From NCBI GenBank assembly GCA_022494885.1, contig JAGVSM010000193.1, forward strand, positions 62,001 through 126,000: 64,000 bases of DNA, given 5' to 3'. The notes under the pieces were generated by a model. It was not told the origin of the DNA and made no database searches. It saw only the letters and a list, made by a program, of their open reading frames with translations. A program made the position numbers and the translations under genes. Position 1 is the first letter of the stretch, and each line of letters opens with the position of its first letter. Positions 33,518 to 45,589 of this stretch are shown here, piece by piece. This DNA comes from Micrasema longulum (Eukaryota > Arthropoda > Insecta > Trichoptera > Brachycentridae).

Positions 33518-33982
33518 AGAGTTGACAATATTAACATATTACAACAGAGATGAAGAACATTTAAGAAAAGGTAATATAGAAGTCTAGGCATCTACGGGGC
33601 TTATGACCTGTCAATGGCTGGTTTAAGTGGCCACTTTACACACTGTGTAACATTCACCATTCTGCCCATATTTGAACATCTTATATTCCTTCAATTCTTT
33701 CATCTGTTGTGTTTGTGAAGTTAAAGAGCTGAAACCTTTATTTATGCGGGTGAGATTCATCTAATTGAATTATTTCACCTACATACTAGGCAACGCCTGA
33801 AAATGTTATTTTTTCAATTTCTATACTTCTTCATGGACCAGGTAATTTATCAACAATATTTTGAGTTTGTCCAAATTTTTGTAGACAAGGACTGGGACCT
33901 AATATAAACAGCTCCCCAGGGAGTTGAATCCAGTCCTTGTCTACAAAAATTTGGACAAACTCAAAATAGAGTTGACAATATT
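33518..33982 (+). mobile_element. FBS copy with 15-bp target-site duplication
   Basis: AGAGTTGACAATATT at 33518-33532 is repeated at 33968-33982. The element proper is 33533-33967 (435 bp). It starts AACATATTACAACAGAGATG and contains CTTATGACCTGTCAATGGCTGG, TTACACACTGTGTAACATTC, GTGAAGTTAAAGAGCTGAAACC and TACTAGGCAACGCCTGAAAA. It ends in a foldback in which AGTTTGTCCAAATTTTTGTAG (33869) pairs with CTACAAAAATTTGGACAAACT. The stem is about 45 bp. This is the clearest complete copy. Confidence 0.9.
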
Positions 33983-35039
33983 TATCTAGCGGATCACAAG
34001 TCACAAGTACTCAACTTATAGAACAGGGCTGAACAATAAAATAATAATAAATAACATATTTAATTTTAGTACACATAATTTAAATTTCGTTTGTAAATAT
34101 ATAAACTCCGTGTTTTAAACATTTTTCATATATTTTATTTAATTTGGGAAATCAACAGTTCTACATACATATTTATAGTAAACAAACAGATATAGTGTAT
34201 AAACTCAGAATTAATAACAGATTTCCACAAAGTATACAAAGTTAGTAAAGAAAATATATTACATATTAAATAAATACATATAAGTTTATACATATAAAAA
34301 TGTTTTTTTTATGTACTTGTAAATATTTTTTAATAATCAAAGAATTTTATTTTATTTTTAAGAACAGTAAGTTATTGTAAATTGGGCGGGAGTAGGACAA
34401 GGTTGCTTGAAGAGAGGATAAGGAGGGGAAGGGAGATGTACATATTTATTAATTTAATGTCTACTTATAGTAGGGCCAATTTCATAGGTCACATTTGATA
34501 CTTCATCAAAATTCAACAACATAACCCTGTAAGGGCGGTTATAAAATATTATTCATTTTTTTGAATTAAGAACTGCACATTTGCTTAACTTTTTTCAATT
34601 ACGATTACATATTTATCGTAATAATGACAAAATAAGGTAATTTTACGATTTACTTTCACTAATAAACCATTCTAAACGTAATCAACTTTTTCTGTTCTAA
34701 ACGTCGTTACAATGTTGCATCAGTGAACCCTTTTTCTTTTTAAACACTAGTGATGTTACCCAGAAAAATCGAATGTTGATAATTTTGTTAAATTATGTAT
34801 TCATCTTATTTTGTTCCTTAAATTTACGATAGGAAATAATAATTTTTAAAATAAAATTACAGTACATATAAGTACTTTTTCATAGTAACTGAATTCAATT
34901 CACATATATTATGTTTGAAGTCCGAATCGATTCATTTAGGAAGACACCCCAGTTAGGGAGCATTATTTTACTATCAATCTTTGTTTATAAGGGAAACAAA
35001 TGAATAAATAAAATAATTAAAAATGTATTTAAGTAGAGA
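33983..35039. other. AT-rich intergenic stretch, no gene seen
   Basis: No coding frame or repeat from elsewhere in the window was identified. A purine-rich tract (GAAGAGAGGATAAGGAGGGG) lies near 34408. Confidence 0.4.
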
Positions 35040-35210
35040 ACCTGAATGGATTCCGCCAAAAAGGAATGTTGATGGTTAACGTTAAAATACAGACTTTTTT
35101 ATGTACCAAAAATGAGTATCCTTCAATTTTTGGTTGCATATGCATTTTCGTTGAATGCAGCCCTAGTAAAATAAACAGCTATGGGTACGTTTTTGTGTCA
35201 ACGCTTTTAA
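35040..35210 (-). repeat. Inverted partner of the 30795-30965 repeat
   Basis: Reverse-complement match described at 30795. An open frame of 112 codons (35066-35404) crosses it but has no counterpart in the other copy and no known motif. Confidence 0.6.
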
Positions 35211-35584
35211 AATTATTTGACTCTATAGGGCATGTCTGTGATACGTTAAGTTGTCAAGGGACTAATTTCTATTCCAGAGGTAGAATAAACGAATATTTTT
35301 TTAATCTTTTCTTAGATTATTTCGCTCGGGGAATATTTAAAGGAGTGGAAAACGCCCGAACCGAGAAAAATGAGAAAGTAAATTCGAATTTGATTCTCAT
35401 TTGATATTCTCAAATCGTCCTCTCGAGTATTTTTAGAGATAGCCATTTGGCATTTTATTAAAAAACGATCAATGTGACATACCTATTCTAAAATTGTTTT
35501 TTTTTTCTTAAAGAATTCCTTGCTTACTTCTAGAAGTGTCTTTCTGTAACTTTGGCAAATTTATTGCTAAAAGTAATACCATCA

Positions 35585-35830
35585 ATGTTGTGAGTTTGTC
35601 CAAATTTTTGTTGATAAGGACTGGATTCTACCCCCTAGGGAGCTGTTAATATTAACATATTGCAACAGACATGAAGAACATTTTACAGAAGCGAATATAG
35701 AAGTCTAGGCATCCCCGAGGCTTATGACCTGTCATTGGCTGGTTTAAGTGGCCACTTTACGGTTACATTCACCATTCTGCCTATATTTGAACATCTACTC
35801 GCACATTCCTTCGGCTCCATTATACACTTG
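35585..35830 (+). mobile_element. FBS copies, end to end
   Basis: A foldback end (GAGTTTGTCCAAATTTTTGTTG to CCCCCTAGGGAGCTG, 35592-35645) is followed at once by a second start (ATTAACATATTGCAACAGACATG, 35650) with the usual core up to about 35815. One copy therefore abuts or shares its end with the next. Confidence 0.75.
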
Positions 35831-35879
35831 TGCCAACGTTTTTTCGAATCCTCGAAGCACTTCAAAAAATCATTTTTTG

Positions 35880-36440
35880 TGATCTTTTTTTAATTTTTTG
35901 TTTATTAAAAAGAAAACATATTATCTATAATTTTATATAATATTTCCAAAGAATTTTTGTAAAAAACTGATTTAGGGACATGCAGATAACAATATTTATT
36001 TACAGACGTTTTTATATTTTAAACTATAACATTATTTATAAAAGCAGAATATAAATTATGATTCACTACAAATTAAAAGGGTATGAAAAATATTAAAAAA
36101 TAACAAAATAAACATAATACAAGGTATGGAAATAAATTCAAAATGATGTATACATTATACAATCTGGGAAAGAAAAATTAAAAAATATAAAAAGTTTAAA
36201 AATTACATGTATGTATATATATAAACTGAACTAGTACGAGAGTGCAAATGTTTAAAATTACAAGAATAAAAAAAGTTTTTTTTAAATTAACAAAATAAAT
36301 ATGTGGTTAAAAAATATCAAAAGCATATTAAAATTACATATACATAATACAAGCTAAAAAAGTATAAAAAAAACACAAAAAATACTTCAATAATATTAAA
36401 AATTACATATACAAGCAAAAACGGTAAAATATTGAAAGTT
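35880..36440. other. AT-rich low-complexity stretch
   Basis: Loose repetition of ATTAAAAATTACATATAC and ACAAGCTAAAAAAGTATAAAA words, possibly the long 3' UTR of the LINE fragment that follows on the minus strand. No coding signal. Confidence 0.4.
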
Positions 36441-36620
36441 ATATGTTCAAGATGCGCATTCTCTGGATAAACTAACATTATTTATTCAAAGTACTTCTGG
36501 AAAAAATAATTCTTCAATTCGCCCGTCCTGTTTCTATATTTTGAAATTGGAACTTAAAATTTTTGTGGCAATTTATTAAATTCCTTGAAACCTATGAATT
36601 GTAAAGATTTAGTACCAAAC
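36440..36620 (-). mobile_element. LINE ORF2 C-terminal scrap
   Basis: The minus strand translates to KFGTKSLQFIGFKEFNKLPQ and, after a frame break, to QNIETGRIEELFF. This resembles the final block (formxG.rS..y.G...wN.LP) of LINE reverse transcriptases. Short and uncertain. Confidence 0.45.
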
Positions 36621-36644
36621 TTCGTAGACTTTACGGATCCAATA

Positions 36645-37782
36645 TAAATATTATTTTTTGATCGAGTACTGTACTGATGGATATCTCTTGTTCAGCTCCT
36701 CCTTCGATGCCGTCTTTATCTTCTCAATCGTAACGTAGCGTCGTCGTTTCATGGGCTTCTTCAGTTTCGGGAACAAGATAAAGTCACAGGGGGCCAGATC
36801 TAAGGAATACGGTAGCTGCGGCATCATTAGTGTGTTGTTTTTGTCCAAAAATCTCCCACAAGCCACGGATGTGTGAGCAGGAGCGTTATCATGGTGCAAA
36901 AGCCATTTTTTGTTCTTCAAGTAATATTTCTTATTGACCGTTCTACCCCGTGGCAAGAACTCATGATGCACCACGCCCCGGCAATCGAAGAAAACTGTAA
37001 GCAAAACCTTCACATTTGACCGAACTTGACGCGCTTTTTTCGGTCTTGGCTCGTGCAGCAGCTTTAATTGGGATGATTGAGGTTTGATTTCCACTTCATA
37101 ACCGTAAACCCATGATTATTCACTAGTTATGACCCCCTGGAGCAAATTTGGGTCATTGCTGACAGAGTCCAACAGCTCCTGAGCAATGTTTTTGCGATGC
37201 TGTTTTTGGTTGAAATTGAGCAACTTTGGTACGAATTTCGCGGTAACCCGTTTTATGACCAAATCATTGGTAAAAATCGAATGGCACGAGCCAATCGATA
37301 TGTTTAGGTCCTCAGCAACTTCTCTAATTGGTGATTCGACGATTGGGCAATACTATTTTCTTCACTTCATCAATGTTTTCGTCTGTTGTTGACGTGCTCG
37401 GGCGTCCGGCAAGCTCTTCGACGCTCACATCTTCTCGGCCCTCTGAACATTTTGTACTGCCGAGAAACGGTGTTTCGGTCAAAGGTAGCTTCACCATATG
37501 CCGCAGTAAGCATTTGAAATGCGTCCGCGCAATTAATTTTGTTTTTCACACAAAATTTGATACAGATTCTTTGATCCACTTTTTGGAATATGCAAAAATC
37601 TAAGACGAGCCAAAACACGTGCAAGCAAAGCAGCTGTCAAAAATTAACTGAACGATCAAAGTGGCCAAACTTGTCGGCATAAGTCAAAGATTATAATTGC
37701 CAACATAACGACACAAAAAATCGAAAATCGAATATACGTAACCTGTGGAAATTCAAAATTTGCGATACTTTTTGAACAGTAT
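36645..37782 (-). mobile_element. mariner transposon, copy 1, defective
   Basis: The outer end at 37782 reads CTGTTCAAAAAGTATCGCAA on the minus strand next to a TA, as in mariner elements. The minus strand encodes a transposase. The N-terminal HTH segment is at 37624-37370 (KVDQRICIKFCVKNKINCAD, AYGEATFDRNTV); the C-terminal part is at 37094-36651 with HHDNAPAHTS and YSLDLAPCDF. The spacing between the last two catalytic Asp residues is 34, i.e. a D,D34D mariner. Stops and frameshifts separate the halves, and the region that should hold the first catalytic Asp is altered (TSE then a stop). It is dead. Confidence 0.9.
36651..37094 (-). pseudogene. mariner transposase C-terminal half
   Basis: A 147-codon open stretch covering the catalytic domain from just after the first Asp to the end. 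It contains KARQVRSNVKVLLTVFFDC, HHEFLPRGRTVN, LLHHDNAPAHTS (second Asp) and LDLAPCDFILFPKLKK (third Asp). Frameshift and stop codons lie upstream; no functional start. Confidence 0.85.
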
Positions 37783-37823
37783 ATTAGATTCGATAGATTA
37801 TTCTTTTTATTCTTAATGTTAGA

Positions 37824-37945
37824 GGTTAGGTTAGGTTAGGTAAGGTTAAAGGAAATCTTTGCGTTCTTATGATTCACCCTAATATTTGCATTTTCAACGA
37901 GTTGTAAATTACTCACTATTAAAAAATGGAAATTAAGTTGGGGTA
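37824..37945 (-). repeat. TTAGG tract joined to a truncated SINE-A
   Basis: AGGTTAGGTTAGGTTAGG at 37824-37842 is followed by the reversed SINE-A tail (GAAATCTTTGCGTTCTTATG) and body (CAACGAGTTGTAAATTACTC). The tRNA head is cut off at about 37945. The same order, SINE-A then TTAGG then mariner, occurs at 60845-61110. Confidence 0.8.
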
Positions 37946-38252
37946 GAGTATACGTAATATTACATTTAAAAAAATCTCGTTTTGGGGAAATAATATATGC
38001 CCATATTACGTATGTATAGCTAAAGTTATTACCATCTTTCAGAACTCGGCTTAGTTTTGACACCCGAAGTTCAAAGTAATGTTTGAAATCATTTCAAAAA
38101 GACTATTTTTTGATAAACGAGTTTATTGTACACCTTTATTCGGGCAAGTTATCAATCTTTGTCGAAATATGTAAATTATTTACAATAACTGTCAAATCTC
38201 GTAACCTTTTTTGCCGTCTTTTTTCTTCGGCAAATCTTTTTGTTCAAGCACT

Positions 38253-38330
38253 CCTGGGCCGCAATTACAAACGCTATCTTCATCGGTACATACCGAGACG
38301 GTATATTTAACTTTTCTACTACCTATACCT
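38253..38330 (-). mobile_element. MITE-1 end
   Basis: CTCCTGGGCCGCAATTACAA and CTATCTTCATCGGTACATACC match the MITE-1 right end at 59945-60000 in reverse. A possible partner, GATTGTAATCGCGGCCCCGG, lies at 39567-39587, so 38253-39590 may be a longer member of the family. Confidence 0.55.
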
Positions 38331-41156
38331 TCCAAGGTATGGCGAATTTTGATCCAACGACATGTCAATACGCGTTTTTATTACGTCATATCAGATGTCA
38401 TATGATCGAATTCAACCAATAAGTGACGCTGAAATTTTACTCCGCGTTCAATGCTTAATTAAAGTATTTCTCTTTCGTATTTGAACAAGGCTTCGGTTTT
38501 CACAAATTAGACGTTTCATCAAAAGTGTTCACTTCAAAATAATTGAAAATTGTAATTAAAGTAAAAAATTCTCGCTTGAACATGATTTTTATATGACGTT
38601 TGACAATTCCCAAACGGTATGGTTAACTTTTTTTATGTCTGTATCCACCTTTGCTTTATCGATATCTCGGTATGTGCTCTCATGAATGATAGGAAAAATA
38701 TATTATATTTTTCCTAATGGCTATGTTTTACCAACCCAAGTTTTAAAATCAAACGGTTATATTCACATAAAGCAGCATCTAGCCACATTATCTTTGCATC
38801 AAGTCGATCGCTTTCAAAACTGATAGTTATGCCAAAATTTAATTCGACTTCAAAATTTACTTATTTCTTTTTTGTGTTATAATAAGCCCTTAAGAAAAAA
38901 AATGGCTAGGTCAGAACGAAGATTTTTTAGTTTATCGTAATAAGAGCACAAATTGCTCCGTGCAACAAATTTTTTGTCACTTTTAATGAGTAGATATGTG
39001 TATGTGGGGTAATTTAGCCCTCTGTAGTTACAAAACTTGAAGATAAAGGGTCGGTAGTTTATCTGCGTAATCGCTTAGGAGAATTGAATGCAGATGCATA
39101 AAGCAGCCAGCCATAGAAACGTGAAGCTGAGATAGCATTTCTGTGAAAATAGTGAATAATCAAATTTTCACAATAGTTGGATTGTTTTTTACTTTGACAA
39201 ATTATAGTTAATGCATAACTTATTTTTTAAACTTTTTTTACTCCACGACACGACATGAATATTATAGCGGGGTGACCATATTGACGATTATAAGAGATTC
39301 GATGATCTTATATGTAAAGAATAATAATAATAATGCTGTCGGTGTTTTATGCAAATTGAAAAATGCCGTTTTTGTAATTAACACAATTTTCAGAAGGTGA
39401 TTATTATAGTTTTTGTGTGAAAGCGGCCTTGCTGTTTTTGGCAAAACATATAATTAACCTTACGGCACCCGATAACACCAATATATATTTTTCAAAATTG
39501 TGGACGGTCTGCTTTCTGCATATCTTCTACTATGACGTCATGGTGAATGTATGATGTCCTTAAATTCCGATTGTAATCGCGGCCCCGGTCATTCGTTTTG
39601 TTTTTGCGATGACATATTTCAAAACCCACGCGGCCACTAACGATTCTTTTAACGAATATCATCAATACAATTATTATTCTTAAATGCGAGAGTTGAATTG
39701 AATTATTGTACACAAATAATGTAAAGTTGAATTTTTTGTACGATTTCTATCAGAATAAATAAGGTTTCATTCTCTGATTCGGGGCGCATTGCTATTTTCG
39801 TAATTTAACGCCGTTTAGTGATGGCAATGCAAAACAAGTAGATAAGTAAGAAAGTCGTTATTTTTTTATGTGTTGACCCCCTTTACTTTCCGCGAATGTC
39901 GAAACCCTAATAATAATACATTTTCTGATAGTCTATATGAATGAGGAAGTTCAATGTCTTTTTTTTTCTTTGTTAATAGACTATTAAACCGAGGCATTTT
40001 TTTTTACATATCGTATTATCAGATCTATGATTTTTTAAAGTTTTGTATTTCTGAAATAACTCCGCGTGTGACGTCAGCGGTTGTTCTCTGTTAGTTCTTC
40101 TTCAAAAGGTCTATTTCTTGTATGATTTCTTCCAGAATTCGCATTAATTTATTGACTCGCCGTTTATTGCGTTCTCCGTAATTTGACGCCGGTAAGCTAA
40201 TTCGATAACTACAGCTCTGAAAGTTGTGAAAATATTATTTCAAGATGTGTTGACCCTTTTTACTGATTAGCCATTTTATTATTTTACCTACCTACCCCTA
40301 TCACAGTGGTGTTCGATATCCGATCCCTAATAATAATATAATGTCTTGCAAGCTTCGCTGAAGAAAATAAAATGAGTCACGAGAATATTTATTAATTTGC
40401 TACAATCTTATATTTACCTGTTCAAAGTCAAAAATATATCAACATTGTCATATATTTGATTCACATTGCGAAAATAAGGAAGCATCCTAAATAATAAATG
40501 CATTTAATTATTATTATTATGGATAACTTACAAAGCGTATTTTCATTATATAATACCCAAAGGGCACTTTACAAAGTGATTTATGTATATTGATTTTAAA
40601 GTGACTTAAAATTTAAGTAATACTTTTGAATAAAACAATTTATTATGTCACATTAGGTAAGTAGATACTTGCAATAGAGTCTTTTCAATTTTTTAAATAT
40701 ATTTTTAATAATTTAATATTTTCTAAAATTAATAAACGTATTTATACAGTGACGACAAGAGCTTGCATAGCACTAACCCCGCTCCTAAGAATAAGAACAT
40801 ATTTTAATTTTTTTCTCATTAATTTTTGCATTTGTATCGTAATTTGACATATTTTTATTTCAAAATGTTGACGGCAACGCGATATTCGCTAAACTCAACA
40901 TGCGGCTAGTAAAATAATAACGAATAACACGTCTCGATGATGATAACCGTGTTATGTCAACCTTCCTCTATACCTACTACGCAAGGAAATGCAGCCTTTA
41001 GGAATCACGTAGCATTCGTAAACCTTTTTGCAAATTTCCGCAGTTCATTAGGTCTATTCTTCTCTAAAATGTAAATCAAGTCTTGATAGTGTCACGGAGG
41101 TTGCTTGTTTTGTCAAAAGATGGCGTCGGTGCACGTATTTTTAAATGTCAAACTTT
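38331..41156. other. Decayed repeats, no gene seen
   Basis: Includes three loosely similar segments near 39730-39915, 40130-40335 and 40800-40900 that share CGTAATTTRACGCCG, RTGTTGACCCCYTTT and CCCTAATAATAATA. I see no coding exon. The 39492-39713 minus-strand frame lies across the possible MITE-1 end and is not convincing. Confidence 0.4.
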
Positions 41157-41178
41157 GTTAGGTTAGGTTAGGTTGGGT
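41157..41178 (+). repeat. Interstitial TTAGG tract
   Basis: GTTAGGTTAGGTTAGGTTGGG, about four telomere-type units. Such short tracts are scattered in insect genomes; nothing suggests a chromosome end here. Confidence 0.7.
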
Positions 41179-41657
41179 GATGTTTTATGAATAATTCAAC
41201 AATATTACCACATCTGTAAAAGTTTTAATTCTCTAATTTCACAAAAGTCCACGAGTTGAGGAAATGCAGTTGTTAAAAGAAAGGCAAAATGACCATCACC
41301 AACAAGCCACAAAAAGAGACTTAGTGAGATTTAAGTTTCTAAAAATAAAATGTTTTAAGTGTATCATTGTATCTTGATGTTTAAATAATATATAAAAAAG
41401 TGAAGTATTTTTATTTATTTTACAGAAACAATCAGTCAACAATGGTAAAATAACATAAAAAAGATACGGTTTAAAGACAGACCAGCGAAGTTTCTAAATA
41501 AAATTAAAATTTATTAAATTGTGGTAAACAAAAGGGTGTATTTGTATGAGAGCAAGTGTAGAGGCGTGTTTATGTGCATTTGTTTGAGTAAGTGTTCGGG
41601 TGTATGTAAGCGTGAGCATCATTAAATAGCAAGTGGGAGCGTATCGCAGACAGAAAT

Positions 41658-41702
41658 AATAAGTCTTAATATATTTAAAAAAAAAAATATATTAAGACTT
41701 AT
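41658..41702. repeat. Perfect palindrome, stem of about 18 bp
   Basis: ATAAGTCTTAATATATTT is followed by an A-rich spacer and then AAATATATTAAGACTTAT. It is the strongest short hairpin in this AT-rich part. No T-run or other feature explains it. Confidence 0.75.
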
Positions 41703-42075
41703 CATGTTAAATATATCAATAGATGAAAAAAAATCATTTTAGCTTGAGCAAAAACGATACAGGAAAGAGTGTTGTGCATAGTTAGTGCTACAGACTGGCA
41801 GATGAAATAAATACTTATTTCTGGTCCCGCGAAAGGGGATATTAAGATTAATTATGGAGAGTAGGTTAAAAGAGTCTACATTATTATTTAATAATAAAAA
41901 ATATTTAAAAGACCCGGAAATATGTGCACCTATGTACATAAATAGAAAAAAAAACAGAATTAAAAGATAGGAAAAAGGGGAGATTAGGGAAGAAATAAAA
42001 AATACCTATGAGAAAAAGGAAATATGAGAAATAGGAAATATACGATGATCTCGACGTTAATCTTGCCGCAGATTA

Positions 42076-42100
42076 AATATATATATATATATATATATGA
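42076..42100. repeat. (AT)n microsatellite
   Basis: About twelve uninterrupted AT units. Confidence 0.85.
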
Positions 42101-42653
42101 GATTTTCGATGCTTGTTTAAAAAACGACGCTCGACCGCTACTCTAAAATTTAAAAAAAATACGGTTATTATTTACTAAGTATTATTAAATATTTACAATT
42201 ATTACGTCGTGTATGTATAATATATGTAAATATATAGGATTATTATTTTATAACATCAATAATGAACTAATTTGTTCTTATGATTCAGAATAACAGAGAA
42301 TAGACGTTTTTTCTCTTTTCTTGCTCTTCATTCATAATTCATTTGATAATTAAATCAAATGCAAATTTCTACTCTTTCCTTCAATCATTATTTACCATTC
42401 CTTATAAATTTCCTTCTTTTCCTTCCCACTATCTCTTTGTTTTGTCCATATTTATCTTATTTTAATATATAGTATATTTATTATTTATATGGATTAAACT
42501 TTAAGCCGTCGTCGCTTTATTACAGTATTATTTAGTGAATACTAAAAATTGGATGGCAGGCCCTACTATGCATACATTTTATATAGTTTTTAAAAATATT
42601 GATTTAACCTGTACATCTGTTTGTATTCGAAATAAATAAAATATTAAAAAATT

Positions 42654-42765
42654 GTATATATTTATAAATATATATATATATATTTATAAATATATATATA
42701 TATATATATAAATATATATATTTATAAATATATGTATGTATATATATACATATATTTATAAATGT
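42654..42765. repeat. AT-rich microsatellite with TATTTATAAATA units
   Basis: Alternating (TA)n and TTTATAAATA blocks, self-complementary throughout. Confidence 0.8.
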
Positions 42766-42769
42766 AATG

Positions 42770-44090
42770 CATGTGTAAGTAGTAAATGCAAAACAAAATA
42801 GACATTGTGTTAGCTTTGCCAGGGTAGACAAATTTTTACGGTACTTTGCTCATCAAATGAAATAACTAATGAAAATTAGACCTCTCGGATTTAATAATTC
42901 CGTAGTGGACATTTGATCGACATTATCTTTAAAACATGAAATATGATTCAAAATGAGATAAAAATATTCGTTTTATGTTAAATAAAAATTGTTTTATTTT
43001 TTAAGTTAAGAGTTCATTAATAAAATTACTCTTAATAAATGACCCTTTACTCAGCTACCCTATTGTGTCACTCAATGTTTTCGCGTGTACAATAACGTTG
43101 GAGAGAAATGTTTTTTTTAAAATATTTATTTAAGATTATATTTTTGCGATCCGGCAACATTACGCGGCGACTTCACGCTTGCGCGCGGTGAAAGTGGGGC
43201 AAAGTGTAGGGATGTATTCAAATATAATTCTACGCTCCTTCTGGACTATTTTTAATTCTATGGATAAAACCTATAAAAGAGCCAAAATATACAGATGCAT
43301 ATATGCAATTTCACATAATCCGGTCTCTAGCTGTTTACCAATGAAACAATATGTCTCTTTTGTTATTCACAGTTGTAGTGCAATAATAGTATTCTTTCAT
43401 CACATATGACGGCAAATTTCTGCGTACCATCACGTTTGATCACGATGAAAATCTGTGAAGAATGAAGGCGCGGGTGGCAACTACCCACGAATTAAAATGA
43501 ATAATTATATTATCTATTTGATTCATTTGATAAATGCAATTCAGTACATTTTCTACGTAGCTCTTTTTTGACCACCGAAAAAATATCCGATCGGAGGTTT
43601 CAAAGTTCATATTTCACAAATTTACATAATTCCAACGAATCACGAATCATACGTTTACTATTATTTAAATCATGCACAAATAATTTAAATTCAAGTCCAA
43701 TCGATGACGCCGGTTATAAATTACTAAACAAAATAATATAATGTAATTTATTTATTCAGTCAGTTGTACAAAAAAAAGTAATTCCTTTACTAGCACGTAT
43801 TACCATATTTCAAATGTTTGTTGACAAAATACTGGATTGGAAATATTTTAATTTAACCATGGGTCCAATGAGGAGCATAAGAATGAGGAAGTTTAGCCCT
43901 ACGAGAAATTGGATATAAAAAATGAATTCATAAGCGCGGTAAAAAAAAGAGCATTAAATTGTACGGCGAATTTTCTTGAAAATTTGTATATATTTTATAT
44001 ATAAGGTTTGTATTTCGAAAATAGGATTTTCTGCTATTATATTACTTTATTTTAGCTAAACGGTTGGGATTACATTTGGACATACTCAAA
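42770..44090. other. Unassigned intergenic region
   Basis: A CpG-rich patch at 43140-43200 (CGATCCGGCAAC, GCGGCGACTTCACGC, GCGCGCGG) precedes a 76-codon frame with no recognised motif. Weak FBS-like words (CAAATGTTTGTTGACAAAATAC at 43820) are seen. No gene supported. Confidence 0.3.
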
Positions 44091-44099
44091 CATCGTGGA

Positions 44100-44330
44100 A
44101 AAGTTTAAACTTATCATAGTATGTGTGTAAGGTGTCACTTAAACCATCTCGAAATGTAAGAGGCCGTAGCAATTTTCTTTGGATAGCTTCAATTCTATCC
44201 GAATGAATTTTATGATTTGGAGACCAAATAATGGAAGGAGGAACTCTAGAATACTTCGGCAGAGAGATTTATACAGAGTGATGGGAATTACTGGATTTTT
44301 TTAATGATTTCGTTAGTCTTAGGATGATGC
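44100..44330 (-). mobile_element. LINE fragment (CR1/jockey-like)
   Basis: The minus strand reads SIIWSPNHKIHSDRIEAIQR and then LRPLTFRDGLSDTLHTYYDK before a stop. This is the same block as IWTPYYNCHQNSLERVQK in the plus-strand fragment that follows, so two related pieces lie head to head. Confidence 0.65.
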
Positions 44331-44513
44331 CTAGTAATTTTGAAGCACGTTTAACAATGTTTGCAACGTGACAGTAAAATCTCATTGATGAGTCGAGGAT
44401 AACTTCGTCTCTAACTGTTGTTTGTGTAGTGATTTTATGTGTGTTTAAATTCTATGAGCGTATGATTTTTAACTCTGTTATTTGTAAAATATACGTGAAT
44501 TTTATTTGGTTAT

Positions 44514-45470
44514 TTGATGGGTAATATGCAATTAGGCTCAACTTCTGAGGTGCGCGACCTGGGTATCGTTTTTGATCAAAAATTATCCCTTTTTAGGCAC
44601 ATAAATAATATTACTTGTAAATCTCTAAAAATGTTAGGCTTCATGTTACGTGTGACTAAGGAATTCAAAAACATAGGTACTTTGAAGTTGATGTATACTT
44701 CATTCGTGAGAAGCCAGTTAGAGTATAACTCTACAATATGGACTCCTTACTACAACTGTCACCAAAATTCTCTTGAAAGAGTCCAAAAAATTTCTTGCAG
44801 TACATAAATTTTAAACTTAGAATCAGTCATGAATTTTTAAATTACGATTTTTTACTAAAAACATTAAATTTGTTTAAACTTAACGATAGAAGAAAAATTA
44901 TAGACCTTTTAAATGTATTCAAAATTGTCAATTCAATATGGGATTGCCCTGAACTATTATCTTTCATCAACTTCAGGGTGCCTTGAAAAAGAATGACTAG
45001 ACAGGTGCCACCGTTTTGTAGCAACAATTCATGGACAGTGTATACTTGTAATGCCGTATTAAACAGACCGCATGAACTCGGCAATAGTTATTCCCACGTA
45101 TCTGATATATTTAGTGTAGGGTATTGTTTCTATAGAACAAACCTTTTGAACTTTTTCAAAGATGGTGAATGGTAATTATATTTATTTATTCATGCATTTC
45201 ATAATGTATACAGTTTTTTGATCACTTTGCCCAGCTGTATGAAACAGTACTTATGATTTTCTTGTTGTATTACTTTAGAATGTTATTATTTAATTTTGTT
45301 TTTTACAAAATCTTGTATAATTTTAATGTTTAATTTTTTTATATAAATCTTGGCTATAAAGAAATTTATGTTTAAAAAAAATTAAAATATTAAGCCAAAT
45401 ATGTGAGTATTATAAATTTTTGTAATAGGCAAATTTGCCGTTTATGTTAATAAAATAAAAATAAAATAAA
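44514..45470 (+). mobile_element. LINE 3' half (CR1/jockey-like)
   Basis: Opens with LGSTSEVRDLGIVFDQKLSL and FRHINNITCKSLKMLGFMLR, then SFVRSQLEYNSTIWTPYYN. After a frameshift near 44800 it continues YINFKLRISHEFLNYDFLLK and FKIVNSIWDCPELLSFINFR. Further frame breaks precede a last block (SYSHVSDIFSVGYCFYRTNL) ending near 45174. The 3' UTR ends with the hairpin GGCAAATTTGCC and an AATAAAATAAAAATAAAAT tail. Confidence 0.8.
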
Positions 45471-45589
45471 ATTCATTTATTATTATTCAAAAAAAGTTTT
45501 TTACTTGTACTTGTTTGTTTGAATCAACTTATGCTGCGGTAGCTATACTAGTTGATTTGTGAATAAAACGTCCCCCATTTACGAATGAA

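Noticed and set aside
37824..37847. Telomere or telomere-adjacent sequence from TTAGG repeats
   Set aside because: Only about four units here and at 41157 and 61029, each embedded in ordinary or repeat sequence.
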